64,000 nucleotides of DNA from Castor canadensis (GCF_047511655.1 NC_133389.1:146222473-146286472), one strand, 5' to 3'. Counted from the stretch's first letter, positions 13,291 through 27,200 are shown. The notes: generated from the letters alone by a model not told the origin. Numbers and translations: made by a program.

Positions 13291-13796
13291 GACTGCCTTC
13301 CTTATTCGCCTCCTTTTGCCTTGGGGGCTGTTGTGCCCCAGGTTCTGTGACTATCCCCTCCTCTCATGTATGTACTCAGGAGAGGTAGCCTCAGCCCTAG
13401 AGGAATGAATGCTGACTGGTTTAGGTGTTTCTCAGTGTTTGGCTTTGACAAGGTCTTTGGTACAGACCTAATCCAAGATATGTAAGGAAACATGTAGAAG
13501 GGACTTCAGGGAAAGATTTTTCTCTGTGGTGGTTAAAAACTAAGGACCAGCTTTGATATGATTATGCAAGAGTGGAATGATTGTAGTAACGGCAATTATT
13601 TTGAGACTCGAGGATGATGATAGCAATAGCAGTTACCTCCAGGACAAGTTTGAGAATGGCAGTGCTTGGGGTTTTGATGTTGTAGTTGTCCTAAAATCAC
13701 CCATGCCTGCCAGTTTTGTTATATGTGGAAGTTTTCTTATTTTTAGACACTTAGAGTTGAGTATTCTTGTTCTTTTCAACCAAAGCATTCATCTTA

Positions 13797-14125
13797 GAAG
13801 ATCAGGCTTGGTGGTTTAATCCCTGTAATCCCAGCTACTTATGGAGATCAGGATTGTGGTTCCAAGCCAAGCTGGGCAAAAAGTTAGTGAGATGTCCATC
13901 TCAACCAGTCAGATGGGCATGGTGGCAGCAAGTGTGATCCCAGCTATGCAGGAAGCCATAGATAGGAGTATTGTGAGCTGAGGCCAGCCCTGGACGCATA
14001 AATTCAAGACCCCAACTGAAAAATAACAAAAGCAAAATGGGCTGGGGGCATTGGCTCAAGTGGAAGTGTGACTGCCTAGTTAGCTTAAGGCCCTGAGTTC
14101 AAACCCAGTTGCTAAAACATTTTTT
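13797..14125 (+). repeat. Trimeric SINE B1+B1+ID
   Basis: In order: a B1-like unit (GGCTTGGTGGTTTAATCCC), a second one (GGGCATGGTGGCAGCAAGTG) and an ID unit (GGGGGCATTGGCTCAAGTGG to CCCTGAGTTCAAACCC). It has the same layout as 37165-37507 and 41232-41570. Confidence 0.8.
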
Positions 14126-14214
14126 TTCAATAAGGATTTTTGAATTTGTCTACTTGTGATTTAGTCAGGAAGGGTAGCTAGAAGTGGGAATTGGGGCTGT
14201 AAAATATCATATCG

Positions 14215-15015
14215 GCTTTAGTAGGTGCCAGATTGTTTCAGAAAATGGTTTATCAGTATATATTTCTATTAGCAGTATCAAATCAGTTTCCATTTATCTG
14301 CATTAGAAATTTACTTACCATCTAGCATTGTCACACGTTGATTACATATTGTCAGTATCTCCTGTTAGTGTCTTGGGACATTATCTAGATTTGCATCATC
14401 TAGGGTATCAGTAACCAACTTTTTTTGCTTATATCTTTGATATAGCTGTCTATGTAATGTTAAGAGGTTTTTCCTTATGAATGTATATTTTGTATGTTCT
14501 GGATACTGATCTTTAATACATATTGTTTATATATACACATGAAAAATATCTTCTAGTATTTGGCTGGTCAAAGCTTTGTTTATGTTATCCTTTTTGTAAA
14601 TTTAAAAGAATTCAATTAAGCCAGAAATTTTTTCTGTATGGTATATACTTTCTGTGTCTTGTCTGAAAAATCTTTCCTATCCCAAGTCATAATGACATTC
14701 TATATTTTCTTCTAAAACTTAAGAATTTGCTTTTCACTTACAGGGCTTTAATTCTTTTGAAATTGACCTTTGTGTATGCATGTGTGAAGAAGGACCATTT
14801 TCATAATCAATATTATTGATTTTCTTTCTGAACTCTGCTGCACTGGCCTATTTGTCCTGGTGCCAGTTCTGTGTTGTTTTGGTTAGTATAACTATGAAAA
14901 AAGTCTTTATTATGTGACTAATCTTCTGAATTGTCTAGATTGTCATTAGGTTTTTGTTGTTCTATATGAATTTTTGAACTTGTTTGTGAATTCTTCCCAA
15001 AATAGTTATCACGAT
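14215..15015 (-). mobile_element. Old antisense LINE-1
   Basis: Shows antisense L1 3' region phrasing: TTTGGCTGGTCAAAGC, CTTTCCTATCCCAAGTC, GGGCTTTAATTCTTTTGAAA, and TGCACTGGCCTATTTGTCC, which reads like the reverse of ORF2 codons. Confidence 0.6.
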
Positions 15016-15021
15016 ACTGAC

Positions 15022-15236
15022 TGGCCAGGCACCTGTGGCTCATGCCTGTAATCTCTGTCAAGGGGCAGAGATCAGGAGGATTGCAGTTTGAAGCAAAGCC
15101 AGCCCAGGCAAATAGTTCACAAAACCCTATCTCGAAAAAGCCTTCACAAAAAAGGGCTGGTGGAGTGGCTCAGAGTGTTGGCACTAAGTTCAAGCCCCAG
15201 TTACCCACTCCCCCCACCCCCCGAAAAAAAAAAAGA
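15022..15236 (+). repeat. B1+ID dimeric SINE
   Basis: The B1-like half (GGCACCTGTGGCTCATGCCT) is followed by the ID half (AAGGGCTGGTGGAGTGGCTC) and an A-rich tail. Confidence 0.85.
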
Positions 15237-15694
15237 TATTGACTGGCATTGAATTAAAGTTGTGCGAACACAGAGGAGACTTTATATGTCTCATGTGATA
15301 TGCTCCATGTACGTAGATGGTCTCTCTCCAGTTTTGCAGTTCTTCTTTACTGTCTTTTTGTAATATCATAAACTTTTCCTTTTGATGGTTTCACATGCTG
15401 TTTTCCTTAGCTCATGAAACCATGTAATTCCATTTTGTAATTGGTTTTCATTGGAAAAGATTTGATTGACATGCAAGGGCTTTGGGTTCAATGCTCAGCA
15501 CCTGATACTATACTCCCTGTACTGTTAGGTAAAATATGTGTGTCAGAAAATACACTGAGCATAAGTGCCATGGATTATCACAAAACGAACATTTGTGTAA
15601 TATTACTCAGGTCAGGAAAGAGAACATTATCACCCTTTGGATCGCTTTACTTTGATCTTTTCCCATTTTCCCCTACCTTCCTTTCAAAACATGT

Positions 15695-15998
15695 AAGGTG
15701 TAGTGGCCCAGGTCTGTAATCCCAACTATGCAGAATGTAGAGATTGGGAGGGTGGAGGTTCAAGGCTAGCCCTTGGAAAAAATTAACAAGACACTATCTC
15801 AAAAAACAAGATGGGAGCTGGAGGTGAGGCTCAAGTGGTGGAAAAGCTGTCTAGCAAGTGCAAGGCCCTGAGTTCAAATCCCAGTACCACCAACAAAACA
15901 AAACAAACTAGGTGTGGTGGTGCATGCCTGTAATTATAGGTACACAGGAGGTGGAGGTAGGAAGATAGTGATCTGAAGTTTGCCCCATCTAAAAAAGT
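15695..15998 (+). repeat. B1+ID dimer plus a further B1 unit
   Basis: B1-like 15695-15800, ID 15808-15906 with a CAAAA tail, then another B1-like 5' part (GTGTGGTGGTGCATGCCTGT) that abuts the CBX3 pseudogene. Confidence 0.8.
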
Positions 15999-15999
15999 A

Positions 16000-16760
<761 letters not shown>

Positions 16761-16974
16761 CTGAAAAGAATATTTAATGCCGTGCTATATCCTCTGCATT
16801 TGAGAACATGGTTTTTTCTAAATGTTAGGGAAATTTTCCAGGCACTAATCAGAACTTATCTTTTAACTGGTATGTCTTAGAGCTATTCTTAGAGCTATTA
16901 GAGCTATTCTGAGTGTTTTGTGCATGCATATACATAAAATAATTAAATTGGGTTTTGGGTTTTGGGGGGTTTTT

Positions 16975-17178
16975 TGTTGTTTTTTTTTAGATGCTGAGGA
17001 TTGAACCAGGCTCTGAGCATGCTAGGCAAGCTCTGTACTACTGAGCTATGTCCCCAGCCTTTGTTCTTTGGAGGAAAAGTCTCACTAGGCAGCTCAGGCT
17101 GGCCTCAAACTTGCAATCCTTCTGCTTCCACTGTCTAACTGCTGGGATTACAGGCATGCGTCACCACGTCTGTCTTGT
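16975..17178 (-). repeat. ID+B1 dimeric SINE
   Basis: Antisense: GATGCTGAGGATTGAACC to GCTATGTCCCCAGCC (ID), then GGCAGCTCAGGCTGGCCTC to GGGATTACAGGCATGCG (B1). Confidence 0.85.
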
Positions 17179-17691
17179 TTTTCTATAGACACATGAATGC
17201 AGTAGTTTGTTTGCAAAATTCCCTATTACCACCATCAACAACTTCCCCACCCAGATGGAGACACTAGACAAATCCTGGTTTGTTTTAAATAGCTAAACAA
17301 AAGTAAGTGGGCATTTAAAGGTTCCTCTAGGGAGCTAGTTCTTTACAGAAAGTTGAAATTTGTGCACTAAAAAGTCATGAATCATGGAATATCTCAGACT
17401 TGGCTTATGGAAATGTGAATTAGCTGGCTAGAGATGTTGGCAGTTTAGGACCTACTAGCATAAAGGGGTGAACAAATGTTTATAAACTGTTGACCTGCAT
17501 GCTTTTTCTTTCCTCCAACTCACTCCTTATGTGTAGGCTCAGTCTTTGCAATATTTGGGTTACTGGTTCTGCAGAAGCCAGGAAAACAGCTTTGTATAAT
17601 CAGAATGTTATCCAACTGTATATTGCTTACTTTATTGTAAATAATGGTGTTTTATATTCCTTAATTAAAAAAAAAGTAAACTAAAGTAGAA

Positions 17692-17742
17692 AGGGCTGGT
17701 GGGGGTGGCCCTGAGTTCAAACCCCAGTACAGCCAAAAAAGA
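17692..17742 (+). repeat. ID fragment with internal deletion
   Basis: GGGCTGGTGGGGGTGGC joins directly to CCCTGAGTTCAAACCCC, so the middle of the tRNA-like unit is missing. Confidence 0.7.
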
Positions 17743-17819
17743 AATTATCTTGGTTTAGTTTTGCTCAATTTATCTTTATACATTTTATTCATTGGCTCAT
17801 TTTAACTTTTTAGTATCGT

Positions 17820-18028
17820 TTCTTTTTTTTCTTTTTTTTGCAGACTGGGGTTTGAACTCAGGGCCTATACCTTGAGCCACTCCCCTAGGCCTTTTTGTGA
17901 TTGTTCCCCACCCCCCCCCCACCCCCATAGGGTCTCACAAGCTATTTGCCCAGGCTGGCTTTGCAGTCCTCCTGATCTCTGCCTTCTGAGTAGCTAGGGT
18001 TACAGGCATGAGCTGCCAGCACCCAGCT
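17820..18028 (-). repeat. ID+B1 dimeric SINE
   Basis: Antisense: T-run, GGGTTTGAACTCAGGGCC (ID), a C-rich linker, then TATTTGCCCAGGCTGGC to GGTTACAGGCATGAGC (B1). Confidence 0.85.
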
Positions 18029-18059
18029 AATTGGTTTCCTTTGATGTTTGCCATCTTTT

Positions 18060-18595
18060 GAGGTGAAATTCACCTCTGTTAACTGAATGAAGGTATAGTA
18101 TCAATTTCATTCCTGTATGGTATTCGGTTGTAGGATTGATGGGTTTTATTCACTCTACTGTTGATAAGCATTTAGACTTTTATCAGATTTGAGCTATGAT
18201 TATGATTATGTGGATATTGGTGTTGGTGTGTTTTGGCATCCATACACATGCATTTCTTCTGAGTAGAGCTGCTACGTGAGCAGATACACTTCAGTTTGAC
18301 TTTTGACAGATTCTGCTAAGTATACTTCTTAGTAATTTGGTAGTGTTTCCAAGACTCCTACCCATTTTCCATTGGTTGTTTTATATATAATTCTCCCATT
18401 TCATACTGATTTGTAAGGTTTTAAAAAATAAATTCTTGATTGTAAATTGTGGTACTTTGCCTAATCCATGGCTTTTTTTAAAGTGATGTCTCTTGATGAA
18501 CAGAAATTCTTAATTTTAATGAGGCATATGGTACCAGTCTTTCCTTTATAATGCTTTTTGTGTACTATCTTGAAGTCTTAAAATTAGTTTCCCAA
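18060..18595 (-). mobile_element. Old antisense LINE-1
   Basis: Antisense L1 text: GATGGGTTTTATTCACTC, GCATTTCTTCTGAGTAGAGC, CATTGGTTGTTTTATATAT and the GATGTCTCTTGATGAACAG region. Confidence 0.6.
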
Positions 18596-18599
18596 ATAA

Positions 18600-19185
18600 A
18601 TCTTCTAGGTGTGCCTTTCCAGTAACAATAGCCACAGGGGGCTGTTGGGCACTTGAGTGAAGATGTGCCATGTGAGATATATGCCTCATTTCAAAGGCAT
18701 AGCCGTAAACAGAATGCAATGTATTTATTGATAAAGTTAAGATATTATGGGTTCACTAGAATATAGTATGAAATTGGCTTCATCTGTTTATTCTAGAAAA
18801 CTTAAAAATTACATAATTGGCTCACATTCTGTTTTTGGATTCTAGAAGTGTGCTGTCCAGTGGAACTTCCTATAGCGGTGCATGTGTTCTGTGTCTGCAC
18901 TGTGCAAAGATGGCAGATACTAGCTCCATCAAAGAGTGAGCATACAAAATATGGCTAGGGTGACTGAGAAGCTGCATTTTAATTTTAATTTTAGTTAACT
19001 AATTTTTTGCTGTTGTTTAGAAAGGGTCTTGCTATTTAGCCCAGGCTGGCCTCAAATTTGGCTCTTCCTGCCTAAGCCTTCAAAGTGCTGGAATTACAGG
19101 TGTGCACTTCCACACTCAGCTTTAGTTAATTTGAATTTAAATATGCACTTCTGGCTGGTGGGTACTATATTGGAAAGCATGTTTC
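18600..19185 (+). mobile_element. hAT-type (MER58-like) transposon relics with a B1 inserted
   Basis: TGTGCTGTCCAGTGGAACTT at about 18850 and GTACTATATTGGAAAGCA at about 19165 resemble the inverted ends of MER58-type Charlie elements. A B1-like SINE, antisense, is nested at about 19006-19125 (GCCCAGGCTGGCCTC; GGAATTACAGGTGTGC). A second shard (ATAGCCACAGGGGGCTGTTG) lies near 18630. Confidence 0.6.
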
Positions 19186-19649
19186 AGGACACTTACTATA
19201 TTAACATTTGTTGTCTCACAGTCAGGCTCACAATCTTACCTATAATTGTTTTTTTTATATAATGTGAAGTAAAAATCAAGTTTTTTTTCCAGAAAATCTC
19301 ATTGACCAAACACCAAGGAAAAGAATATCTTTTACTGTTTTTAGATTCTTTATTTTGTTCTTTTGCTCTTTGTTCTTTAACCAAATACAACTTGGTCTAT
19401 CTATTCTTAAACAAAATACTATACTTTTTTAATAATTAGCAGAGCATCTGCTCCAATCCCCCCCACCTCACAAGTTTTTCTTGATCATTTTTAACCCTTT
19501 CTGTTTCCAAAAAGTATTAAAAATAACTTTGGTTTTCACAGAATGCCTTCTAGGGTTTTGATCAGGATTGTACTGGAACTGTAAAACAAGGCAGTTTTAA
19601 GCATAATACAGCCATCCACTCTGTGACACAGCCAGCCCTCTTTAATTTA

Positions 19650-19970
19650 ATGTGTGATCCTTTTCCATGTAAATGTCTTATATGTTGTTTTTGTTAAATT
19701 TATTATTACTATTTTTTATTTTTTCTTTCTGTGGTATGGGGTTTGAACTCAGGGCCTCATACTTGCTAGACAGGTTCTTTACCACTTGAGCTATTCTGCC
19801 AGTCCTAAATTTATTTTTAGCTGTTTATTACTGTAAATGGTATTGTTTACCATTTTCATTCTCTAATTATTTCTCCATTTGTTAGTAATGACAGTTTCAC
19901 TTTTTTCTGATTCTTACCCATTTTATCATTTTTCTTGTCTTTCTATACTGACCAGAATCTCAGTTTGCAG
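19650..19970 (-). mobile_element. Old antisense LINE-1 with a nested ID SINE
   Basis: L1 antisense text flanks an antisense ID unit at about 19725-19806 (GGTATGGGGTTTGAACTC to GAGCTATTCTGCCAGTCC). Confidence 0.55.
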
Positions 19971-20294
19971 GGATCAGCAAACTTTTTGTAAAGAATCAGA
20001 TAGGAAGGAAGCCAATAATCCCTGCATAAATACTGGTGTTTTCCTTAAAGGGAGTGGGAATAATTTTTGAGTCTTGAGCAGTTTGCACTAATTTGAAGAA
20101 CTGTATACTATTATGATCAACTCAAATGGCCATTTTAAATGGGGAATTGGAGAGGGAAGGAGTGAGTCACAGGCATAAAAAATGGGGAAAAACATTTGGT
20201 TAGTAGAGTAGGAGCTTTGAGGTTGAGTATTTTGAATGTGCTGAGGTATAAAGTAATCCTTCTGTGTTTTTAAATCCCTTTAGGAGAAACAGAA

Positions 20295-21284
20295 ATGAAG
20301 GTACATATGCATACGAAATTTTGCCTCATTTGTTTGCTGACATTTGTTTTCCATCATTGCAACCATTGCCATGAGGCGCATGACCACGGTCCCGAGGAGC
20401 TTCGCAGACATCATCGTGGAATGGCAGATGTGGATCCCAGCAAATTTTCTGTGCAGGCTGAAAATGAAAAAAAATACTATATTGAAAAACTTTTCGACCG
20501 TTATGGTGAAAATGGAAGACTTTCCTTTTTTGGTCTGGAGAAACTTCTAACGAACCTGGGGCTCGGAGAAATAAGAGTAGTTGAGATTAATCATGAGGAT
20601 CTTGGCCACGATCATGTTTCTCACTTAGACATTCTGGCGGTTCAGGAGGGAAAGCATTTTCATTCACGTAGTCACCAGCACTCCCACAATCACTTAAATG
20701 CAGAAAATCACACTGTGACCAGTGCATCAGCAAAAAGAAACCATAAGTGTGATCCAGAGAAAGAGACAATTGAAGTGTCTGTGAAAGCTGAGGACAAGCA
20801 CGTGCGTGACCATAATCATCGCCCGCATCATCGCCATCGTTCGCACCTCCACCCTGACCACAACGCGACCCGCCCTGTCCGTAACGATTCCATGGCTCAC
20901 GGTGAGCGTGCGGAGCCTCTTCATGGACCTTCAACAGAGACCAACAAAACACAAGAGCAACCTGAAATTAAGTCGCGGAAAAAAAATAGGAAGAACATCG
21001 AGGAGAAAAGCAGCGAAAACCCCGAGGTTATCACACCGCGTTTCCTCCCGAGCCGCGATCAGGGGGAACAGTATGAGCACAATCGAGTTCACAAACCTGA
21101 CCGTGTGCACAACCCAGGTCATCCTCACCCGCATGCTCCAGAGCGGAGCGCTCACGACCCTGATCCGGATAATGAAGGTGAACTTCGACACACGAGAAAG
21201 CGAGAAGCACCGCATGTGAAAAAAAGTGCAATTTATTCCGCTGCTAGCCACAAAGATCATAGTGAAGATGATCGCCAACACGAA
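20295..21284 (+). CDS. SLC39A10: SLC39A10 coding exon 1: signal peptide and His-rich ectodomain, residues 1-330
   Basis: The acceptor AG is at 20282-20283, so this exon also carries 11 nt of 5' UTR (20284-20294). The donor is GTAAGT at 21285, phase 0. The ATG has G at -3. Residues 1-25 form a hydrophobic signal peptide. Residues 58-95 keep the helix-forming stretch with YYIEKLF and [11 protein letters not shown]. His-rich tracts follow at 121-135 and 168-190, then a basic, disordered part. N-glycosylation sequons are visible at N138, N190, N197 and N217. Compared with human ZIP10 (from memory), residues about 170-210 have several His replaced by Arg or Pro. A gap of about seven residues near 288 accounts for the shorter length. 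The 3' half of the exon is CpG-dense (see findings). Unspliced, the frame would run on only to 21356. Confidence 0.97.
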
Positions 21285-24200
21285 GTAAGTACAGACGGTG
21301 TCCGCGCTGCTCGGTGGTCTTCACATCACGTGCAGCCCTTCGTAAGGATAAGGTGAAGAGTAGAACCGCGTTAAAAGTCACTTCCGCACGTTTAGCTAGG
21401 GAACAGCAGGTAACAGCCTACAAAAACCAATAAGGAATCAAAATCAGTATGAAGATTTTTTTTTTTTTAATTTGGATTTTCACTTGTCTTGTTTCTTTTA
21501 TTTTGAAATTGTAAATGTTTTTTGAAAACGTTTATTTTAATTCTTCATTGTACCATGTTGCTTATGTGTTATTTGACTCTCCAAGTTAGGTTTCACTATT
21601 ACTATCCTTAGCTGGTCTCTAGGAACTTGAAAATTAAAATTCTGTTGTTCATCCTATCCTTTTGAGGAGTAGCTAAAACAGTTTCTTTTTCACAGTTATT
21701 AATTTATTAACTACTAAGTGGTTTCACAGTCATTGTATCTCTAAAGTTAGGTATTGTGTACGTGTTTTATGCTTGCTTTTTCTGTTCCTTTGTGACAAGG
21801 CCTATTTACTCAGGATATTGATCTTTTCTCAAGCCTTTAACACATGTAGAGTGACTGCAAAAAGATACAATAATAGGAAAGTCCAGGTTTTTCCTTCTAA
21901 ACTGTCATACTCCTGGATACTTTGTCTCCATTTAAAAAAAAAAAACTTTACCATAGGCATATTTTTTTTGTTTCATTAAAGATGTACCAGCACCCTTATT
22001 TATTTTGATTTTTAGCATTCTTACTACAGTTTAGAAAAAAATTGAATTTGTATATTGTTCATATAATAGAAAGCAGTACCATCAAATGTAAAAAATGATC
22101 TTACCCTTTGCTGTTTCTGTCACTGTCATTGAGATATGTTTTGCATCTAAATAAATAACTTTCTTCCCTGGCTAAATCATCATATATTTTGGATTTTAGC
22201 AGTTATAAACACTGTCTTAGTAATACACATTAAGATCATAGTGTGTTTTTTAAAAGTGTGCATTTATTACTATGGACAAGATTCTGGAAGCTTTTATTTA
22301 TAATAACTAAATCTTGTGACTCTGTATCAGACTGAAGTCTGCAGCTTCAGTCTGGTTTTTGGTGACCTCACAAGTCTAATGCATACTGAGAATTCTCAGT
22401 ATGAATGAAAATGAAAATGTTCTATGCATTGAATAGGGTAGTACCTCATGGTAATTAAGACCTAAGAAGAGTCGTTTTTGTGTGTCTGTAGGTTTTGATT
22501 GTTTTGTGTGTGGGTGAGTGTGTGTGTGTGGGTAGATAAAACCATGTAGTAAGATAACAGGTCAGTAAACAAGCTTGTAGTCAGAGTGGATATATGTATA
22601 AAAGGGGAGGAATATCTCCTTTGCATTAATTACAGATACCCCTTTTTACTATAGGATGGATCCAAACTTGTTTGCTTTTTTTTTACTGTAGTGGATAGTG
22701 CTGCCTTTCTTTGTGTGTGTGTGCATGTGTGCTGGTGACTAAACCCCAGACTTTGTAAAGGCATGCTAGGCATCCCCAAAATCTGCTTTTTTTTTTCCCC
22801 TCCCTTGTTCCTATTTTGTGTCCCTCAACCCACATTGGGCTAGAATTTCCCAATAAAACGTTTCCATATTCCCTTTCTTTAAATGGGCTGGGGATTGAAC
22901 GCAGAGCTTTGCACAAGTGCAAAGCTAAGCAGGTATTTAACCACTGAGCTACTTATTTATATAAGCCCCGATATAATATTCTTTGTAAATGCCTTTGGCA
23001 GTCACAGTGTCTATACTATGACTTTTGAGTTCACTGAGGATTGCAGTTTGATAAGGAAATGATTTTTCTCCTCATTTCCTAAGAATATTGGCGCTATAGT
23101 CCCATATAATCCATAGAAAGTCTTCAGTAATCTAGTTGAATGTATGCCTATCATAAATTTTTACAGATTCCTATAAAAATGTGGTTTGTTTTAGATATCT
23201 GAATTATACATTATTTTCAAATGATACTTAAACTATATTTGTTATACCATAATTTATTGTTCTGCATAATCTTTTTAAAGACATTCTTTAATCTGTTTTG
23301 TCAATTTCCTTGCAGTGTTTGAATGTCACTCAGTTGCTAAAATACTATGGTCATGGTGCCAGCTCTCCCATCTCACCTGATCTGTTTACATACCTTTGTC
23401 CTGCGTTGCTGTATCAAATTGACAGCAGACTTTGTATTGAGCATTTTGACAAATTTTTAGTTGAAGATTTAAATAAGGATAAAAATCTGGTTCCTGAAGA
23501 TAAGGCAAATATAGGGGCCTCAGGTAAGAAAGAGTTTTTTAAGTTTTTTCTCCTTTAATACCTGTACTTGTCTTTCAAACTATACCTGAATTAGAAAGGA
23601 ATGTTAACTTGTTGGTTTCCTTTAAGTGTCAGACTTTAATGTTTTGTCAGTTTTTGTGAATGTTTAAAAAGTACTGGGGGGAAGAGAGGAAGCACATGTG
23701 TTAATGACCGCTTCTGTCATTATGAAGGAATGTTTTTGCCATGGACGGAGAACTAGATTAAAAGGAAAACACAAGTTTTTGACCTGTCTTAACCAAGCCC
23801 CTAATTAAACTTCTGTGGTGTTATAATTTACTTAACCTTTAGCACAGTTAGGGCCTCCGGTGGAAAGCCAAGATTGCTAAATTTTTAAAGAAATAGAAAG
23901 GGAAGCTAGTGTGGTTAAACTCCAGGAATGTCTGAGAAATGCCAGATGGTTGAAATATGAACTTCATCACTTTCTTCTACGGAGCCTCAGCTGGTATAAC
24001 ACCAATACCATTTTAAAACTTCTCTTAAGCTTTTTTTCCTGTTATACTCAATTGGCTACATAGCACCACTGTGATATTTGTAAGTACTTCCTTCTCAACA
24101 TCTCAAAAAAGTTTGTACTGCTTATTGGATCCCAAATGCCAATACAAATCATTCTGTTGATAGAATCTGAAACTTTTTTTTCTCTATAAAATCTGCAGCT

Positions 24201-27200
24201 CTTTTTACTCTCTATTTTTTGTTTTCCTTTTTCCCTTAAATAATCAGCTGTGAAGTCCAATTGAATTTATCTCTTGAATAGCTTCTCATTTCATCCATTC
24301 CATGTTATCCTTAGTTCATGTTCATTTTGGTTTTTTGTTTTTGTTTTGTTAAGCTAACTTCATTACCTTGTCTGATTATGTTCCTGTCCCCCTTGCAAAA
24401 CATCTCTAGCACTAGATTTATCATTCTATAATGTGAATGAGATCCTCTGATGTAGAAGCTTTCTTTTAAATAATGATAGCCAACATTTAGTTAATACATT
24501 TTAATTTATAATCTTAGGAAGCATGTTGCAGTCATCCTTCTAAACTCAGTTCATTTACTCCGCACGACAGTCTTATGAGGAAGTAATGTTCTTCTTCCCA
24601 AATAGCATTTCTAAGGTCTCAGAGCTAGTGAATGGTAGTGCAGGAACTCAAACTTCTGTAATTCAACCATTTTGCTATTTATTTGCTAAATGTTTTATAT
24701 ACATTTCCACTAGGTTTCAGCAATAATCTTTTTTATTAGCATACATTAGTAGTACAAGGGTCAGCAATAATCTTGAGGGAGATATTTCATGATTCTTTTT
24801 TATAGGTAAGGAAACTGAGGCACAGAGAAGTTAAACTTATCTACATACAGTTCCCAAGCCTCTAAATGGCAAAGCCCACACACCCTAGGCTTGACTGATA
24901 AAACCTCTCAACAGCTAATTCTCAGACCAATATCTTCTAAATTTAGCTTAATATGGGATCATTTTATGATTTTTACCATATATCTTTATTCTATTTAATA
25001 CTTTGCATTATATCTCTGTTTACATTTCTGAGAGCATGTATTCGATGTGAGTACTAATTATATTTCTTATGCATATTTGCATTATGCTGTATTGTCTCAA
25101 GGTTCAGAGTCCTCTACTTGGCCCACAGGCTTTCTGTAATACCTCTCCTGCCTCTCTACCTTTGCATCCATATCTCTTACCATTCATTTCCCTCTTTTTT
25201 CCCCCTCAGTTTATAACCTTAGCAAACTACTGATAATAAACTGTTCTGTTTTTCTGTCATTCTTCTCCGCTCAGGCATTTGACGCTGGAGTTAACCATCC
25301 TACGTTTAGTAAAGTTTCCTTTCATGACACACCTACATATCTCCTTTGTTGTATAGATCTTGGGACTCATAGTAATTGGATTAATGTGTTTTTGCTAGAC
25401 TGCAGTTGCTTAAAGGCAACTGGAGCTTTCATCTCTTTATCTGTAGCTCCTTAGACAAAGAGAATTTTGGATAAGAAGGGTTGAGTGAATGGATAAATTG
25501 CTTAGTATCACTCTGTAAACCTTCAGTTATAATCTAGGAGAGATGCTTGTTGAAAATGCATCTTTGAAGATCACTGAATGTATCAGTCAACCAAGTAAAC
25601 ATGACAATAAGATGTTCTCAAAACAAAGTGGAATTTTCATGAATTACTCTATCATGTGCAAAACCATTATGGAATTACTATGAATGTAGAATAATGAATG
25701 TGGTATAGGGCTGAAATGCCCAAGATGTACTAGCCCTAAGGTTTAGTAATTAAAGTGACTAAAATGATATGTATGAATAAGGAATGAAAACTGAACTCTG
25801 GCAAAACAAAAGATCAACAGACTTTGAAAATTTTTCATATTGGAGGAATAAAGTAGGGATGTTTAGGAATATCAGATTCTAGTATGTAAGAATTTTATTT
25901 AGGTTAGAGGTGCTTCTTAAGACTTGAACAAGTACAAATAAAAGGAAAATAGATAAATCAATTGTAATAGGCTGTACTTTGTGGGACCTTACTGTGTGCT
26001 AAGTTAAACACTTAAAAAGATGCTTTGTTGGTTCATTCATCATCCATGCATACGAGTTGGGGATTTCACTATATTGCCTTAAACTTGTGGGCAAAGTGAT
26101 CTTCCTTGCTTCAGTAGCTGGATTCACAGACAGGCATCACTGCACCTGGCTCATTTAACTTATTAAATCTGCAAGATAGGCACTCTTATTTGTGTCCATT
26201 TGGTGAGGAACAGAAGGCTTAGAGAAGTTAAATAACCTGTCTGAGATAAGATAGGTACCAGCTATCAGCTTACAGTGATTATGCTTGTAAACACTGTTCT
26301 CTGCCACCATGCTTCCTGCTTTGCTGCTTCCTGCTGAAAGTGTTCTTAAGAATGCTTTGCTAGAATGTTAAGTGACAGAGAAATGGGAGAGTTATATATT
26401 TCGTAGCATTTTCACAGATTTAAAGACATAGCAAGGTGATAGAGAAAAAGTATTATTCTAAGTGTAGATTAGTTGGTGAAAACCCCCCTCAAGAATGGTC
26501 TTCTAAAGTAGACAAGCTGGGTTCAGCCTGGTAAGAACAGTAAAGACAGACAGCATGGGTCTACAAGATGGCTTTGAATTCTCATCTTGGAACACATAAA
26601 ATTTTGTTCTCTTTCTTGACATCACGCGTATTGCTCTTCATAGATGAGTAAGCACCTTGACAGGTGCCTCTCGGATGCCTAAAAATTCTCACTATGGGAG
26701 GAGGAAAGGGAAGCAGACGATAAGCTTAAAAATAAATACATTTATCCTATACAGGGAAGCATGGTGACTGACAAGACTGTCTCGTCTGAAGTTAAAACCA
26801 ATAGCTTTATTAGTACTATTTTCTGAAAAGTTCGAGTTGTTTGTTTTCACATTGCTTGTGGATTATCACTTCTAATTAGAGTTGTCTGTTGTAATATTGC
26901 CATAATTCCTATTTTGTAATGAAGCTGTTGACAGATGCTTAACTGTAGTAATATTGAAAGTTACAGCTTATTCAATCTGAAAAGCCTTAGAGGAAATGGG
27001 ACTTGTTTTGAAAACAAATACCTTACTAATAGTGATATTGATTAGTTGTTCGCAGGTGGTTATTACTATTGTCAGAAATGCAGCTTGAATTAATTATGTC
27101 CTGATAGATGTTAATAAATGTTAGAGAAAATGCCCTGGTAGTAATTATTTTTAATGACTGCTACACCATTAAGAAAGGTTAACTTGTTCTATATAAATCT

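Larger units (their letters stand above)
21285..23315 (+). other. SLC39A10: SLC39A10 intron 2
   Basis: The first ~115 nt are CpG-dense, continuing the coding exon's composition. 21400-22480 is AT-rich with nothing recognised. A GT microsatellite (about 22499-22532) and two antisense ID fragments (22720-22960) follow, then 350 nt of unremarkable sequence. Confidence 0.85.

Noticed and set aside
20587-21281. Several minus-strand and alternate-frame ORFs of 65-137 codons opposite the ZIP10 ectodomain exon
   Set aside because: They are shadows of a His/Asp/Arg-rich, CpG-rich coding exon that lacks stops in other frames. No splice or family support.
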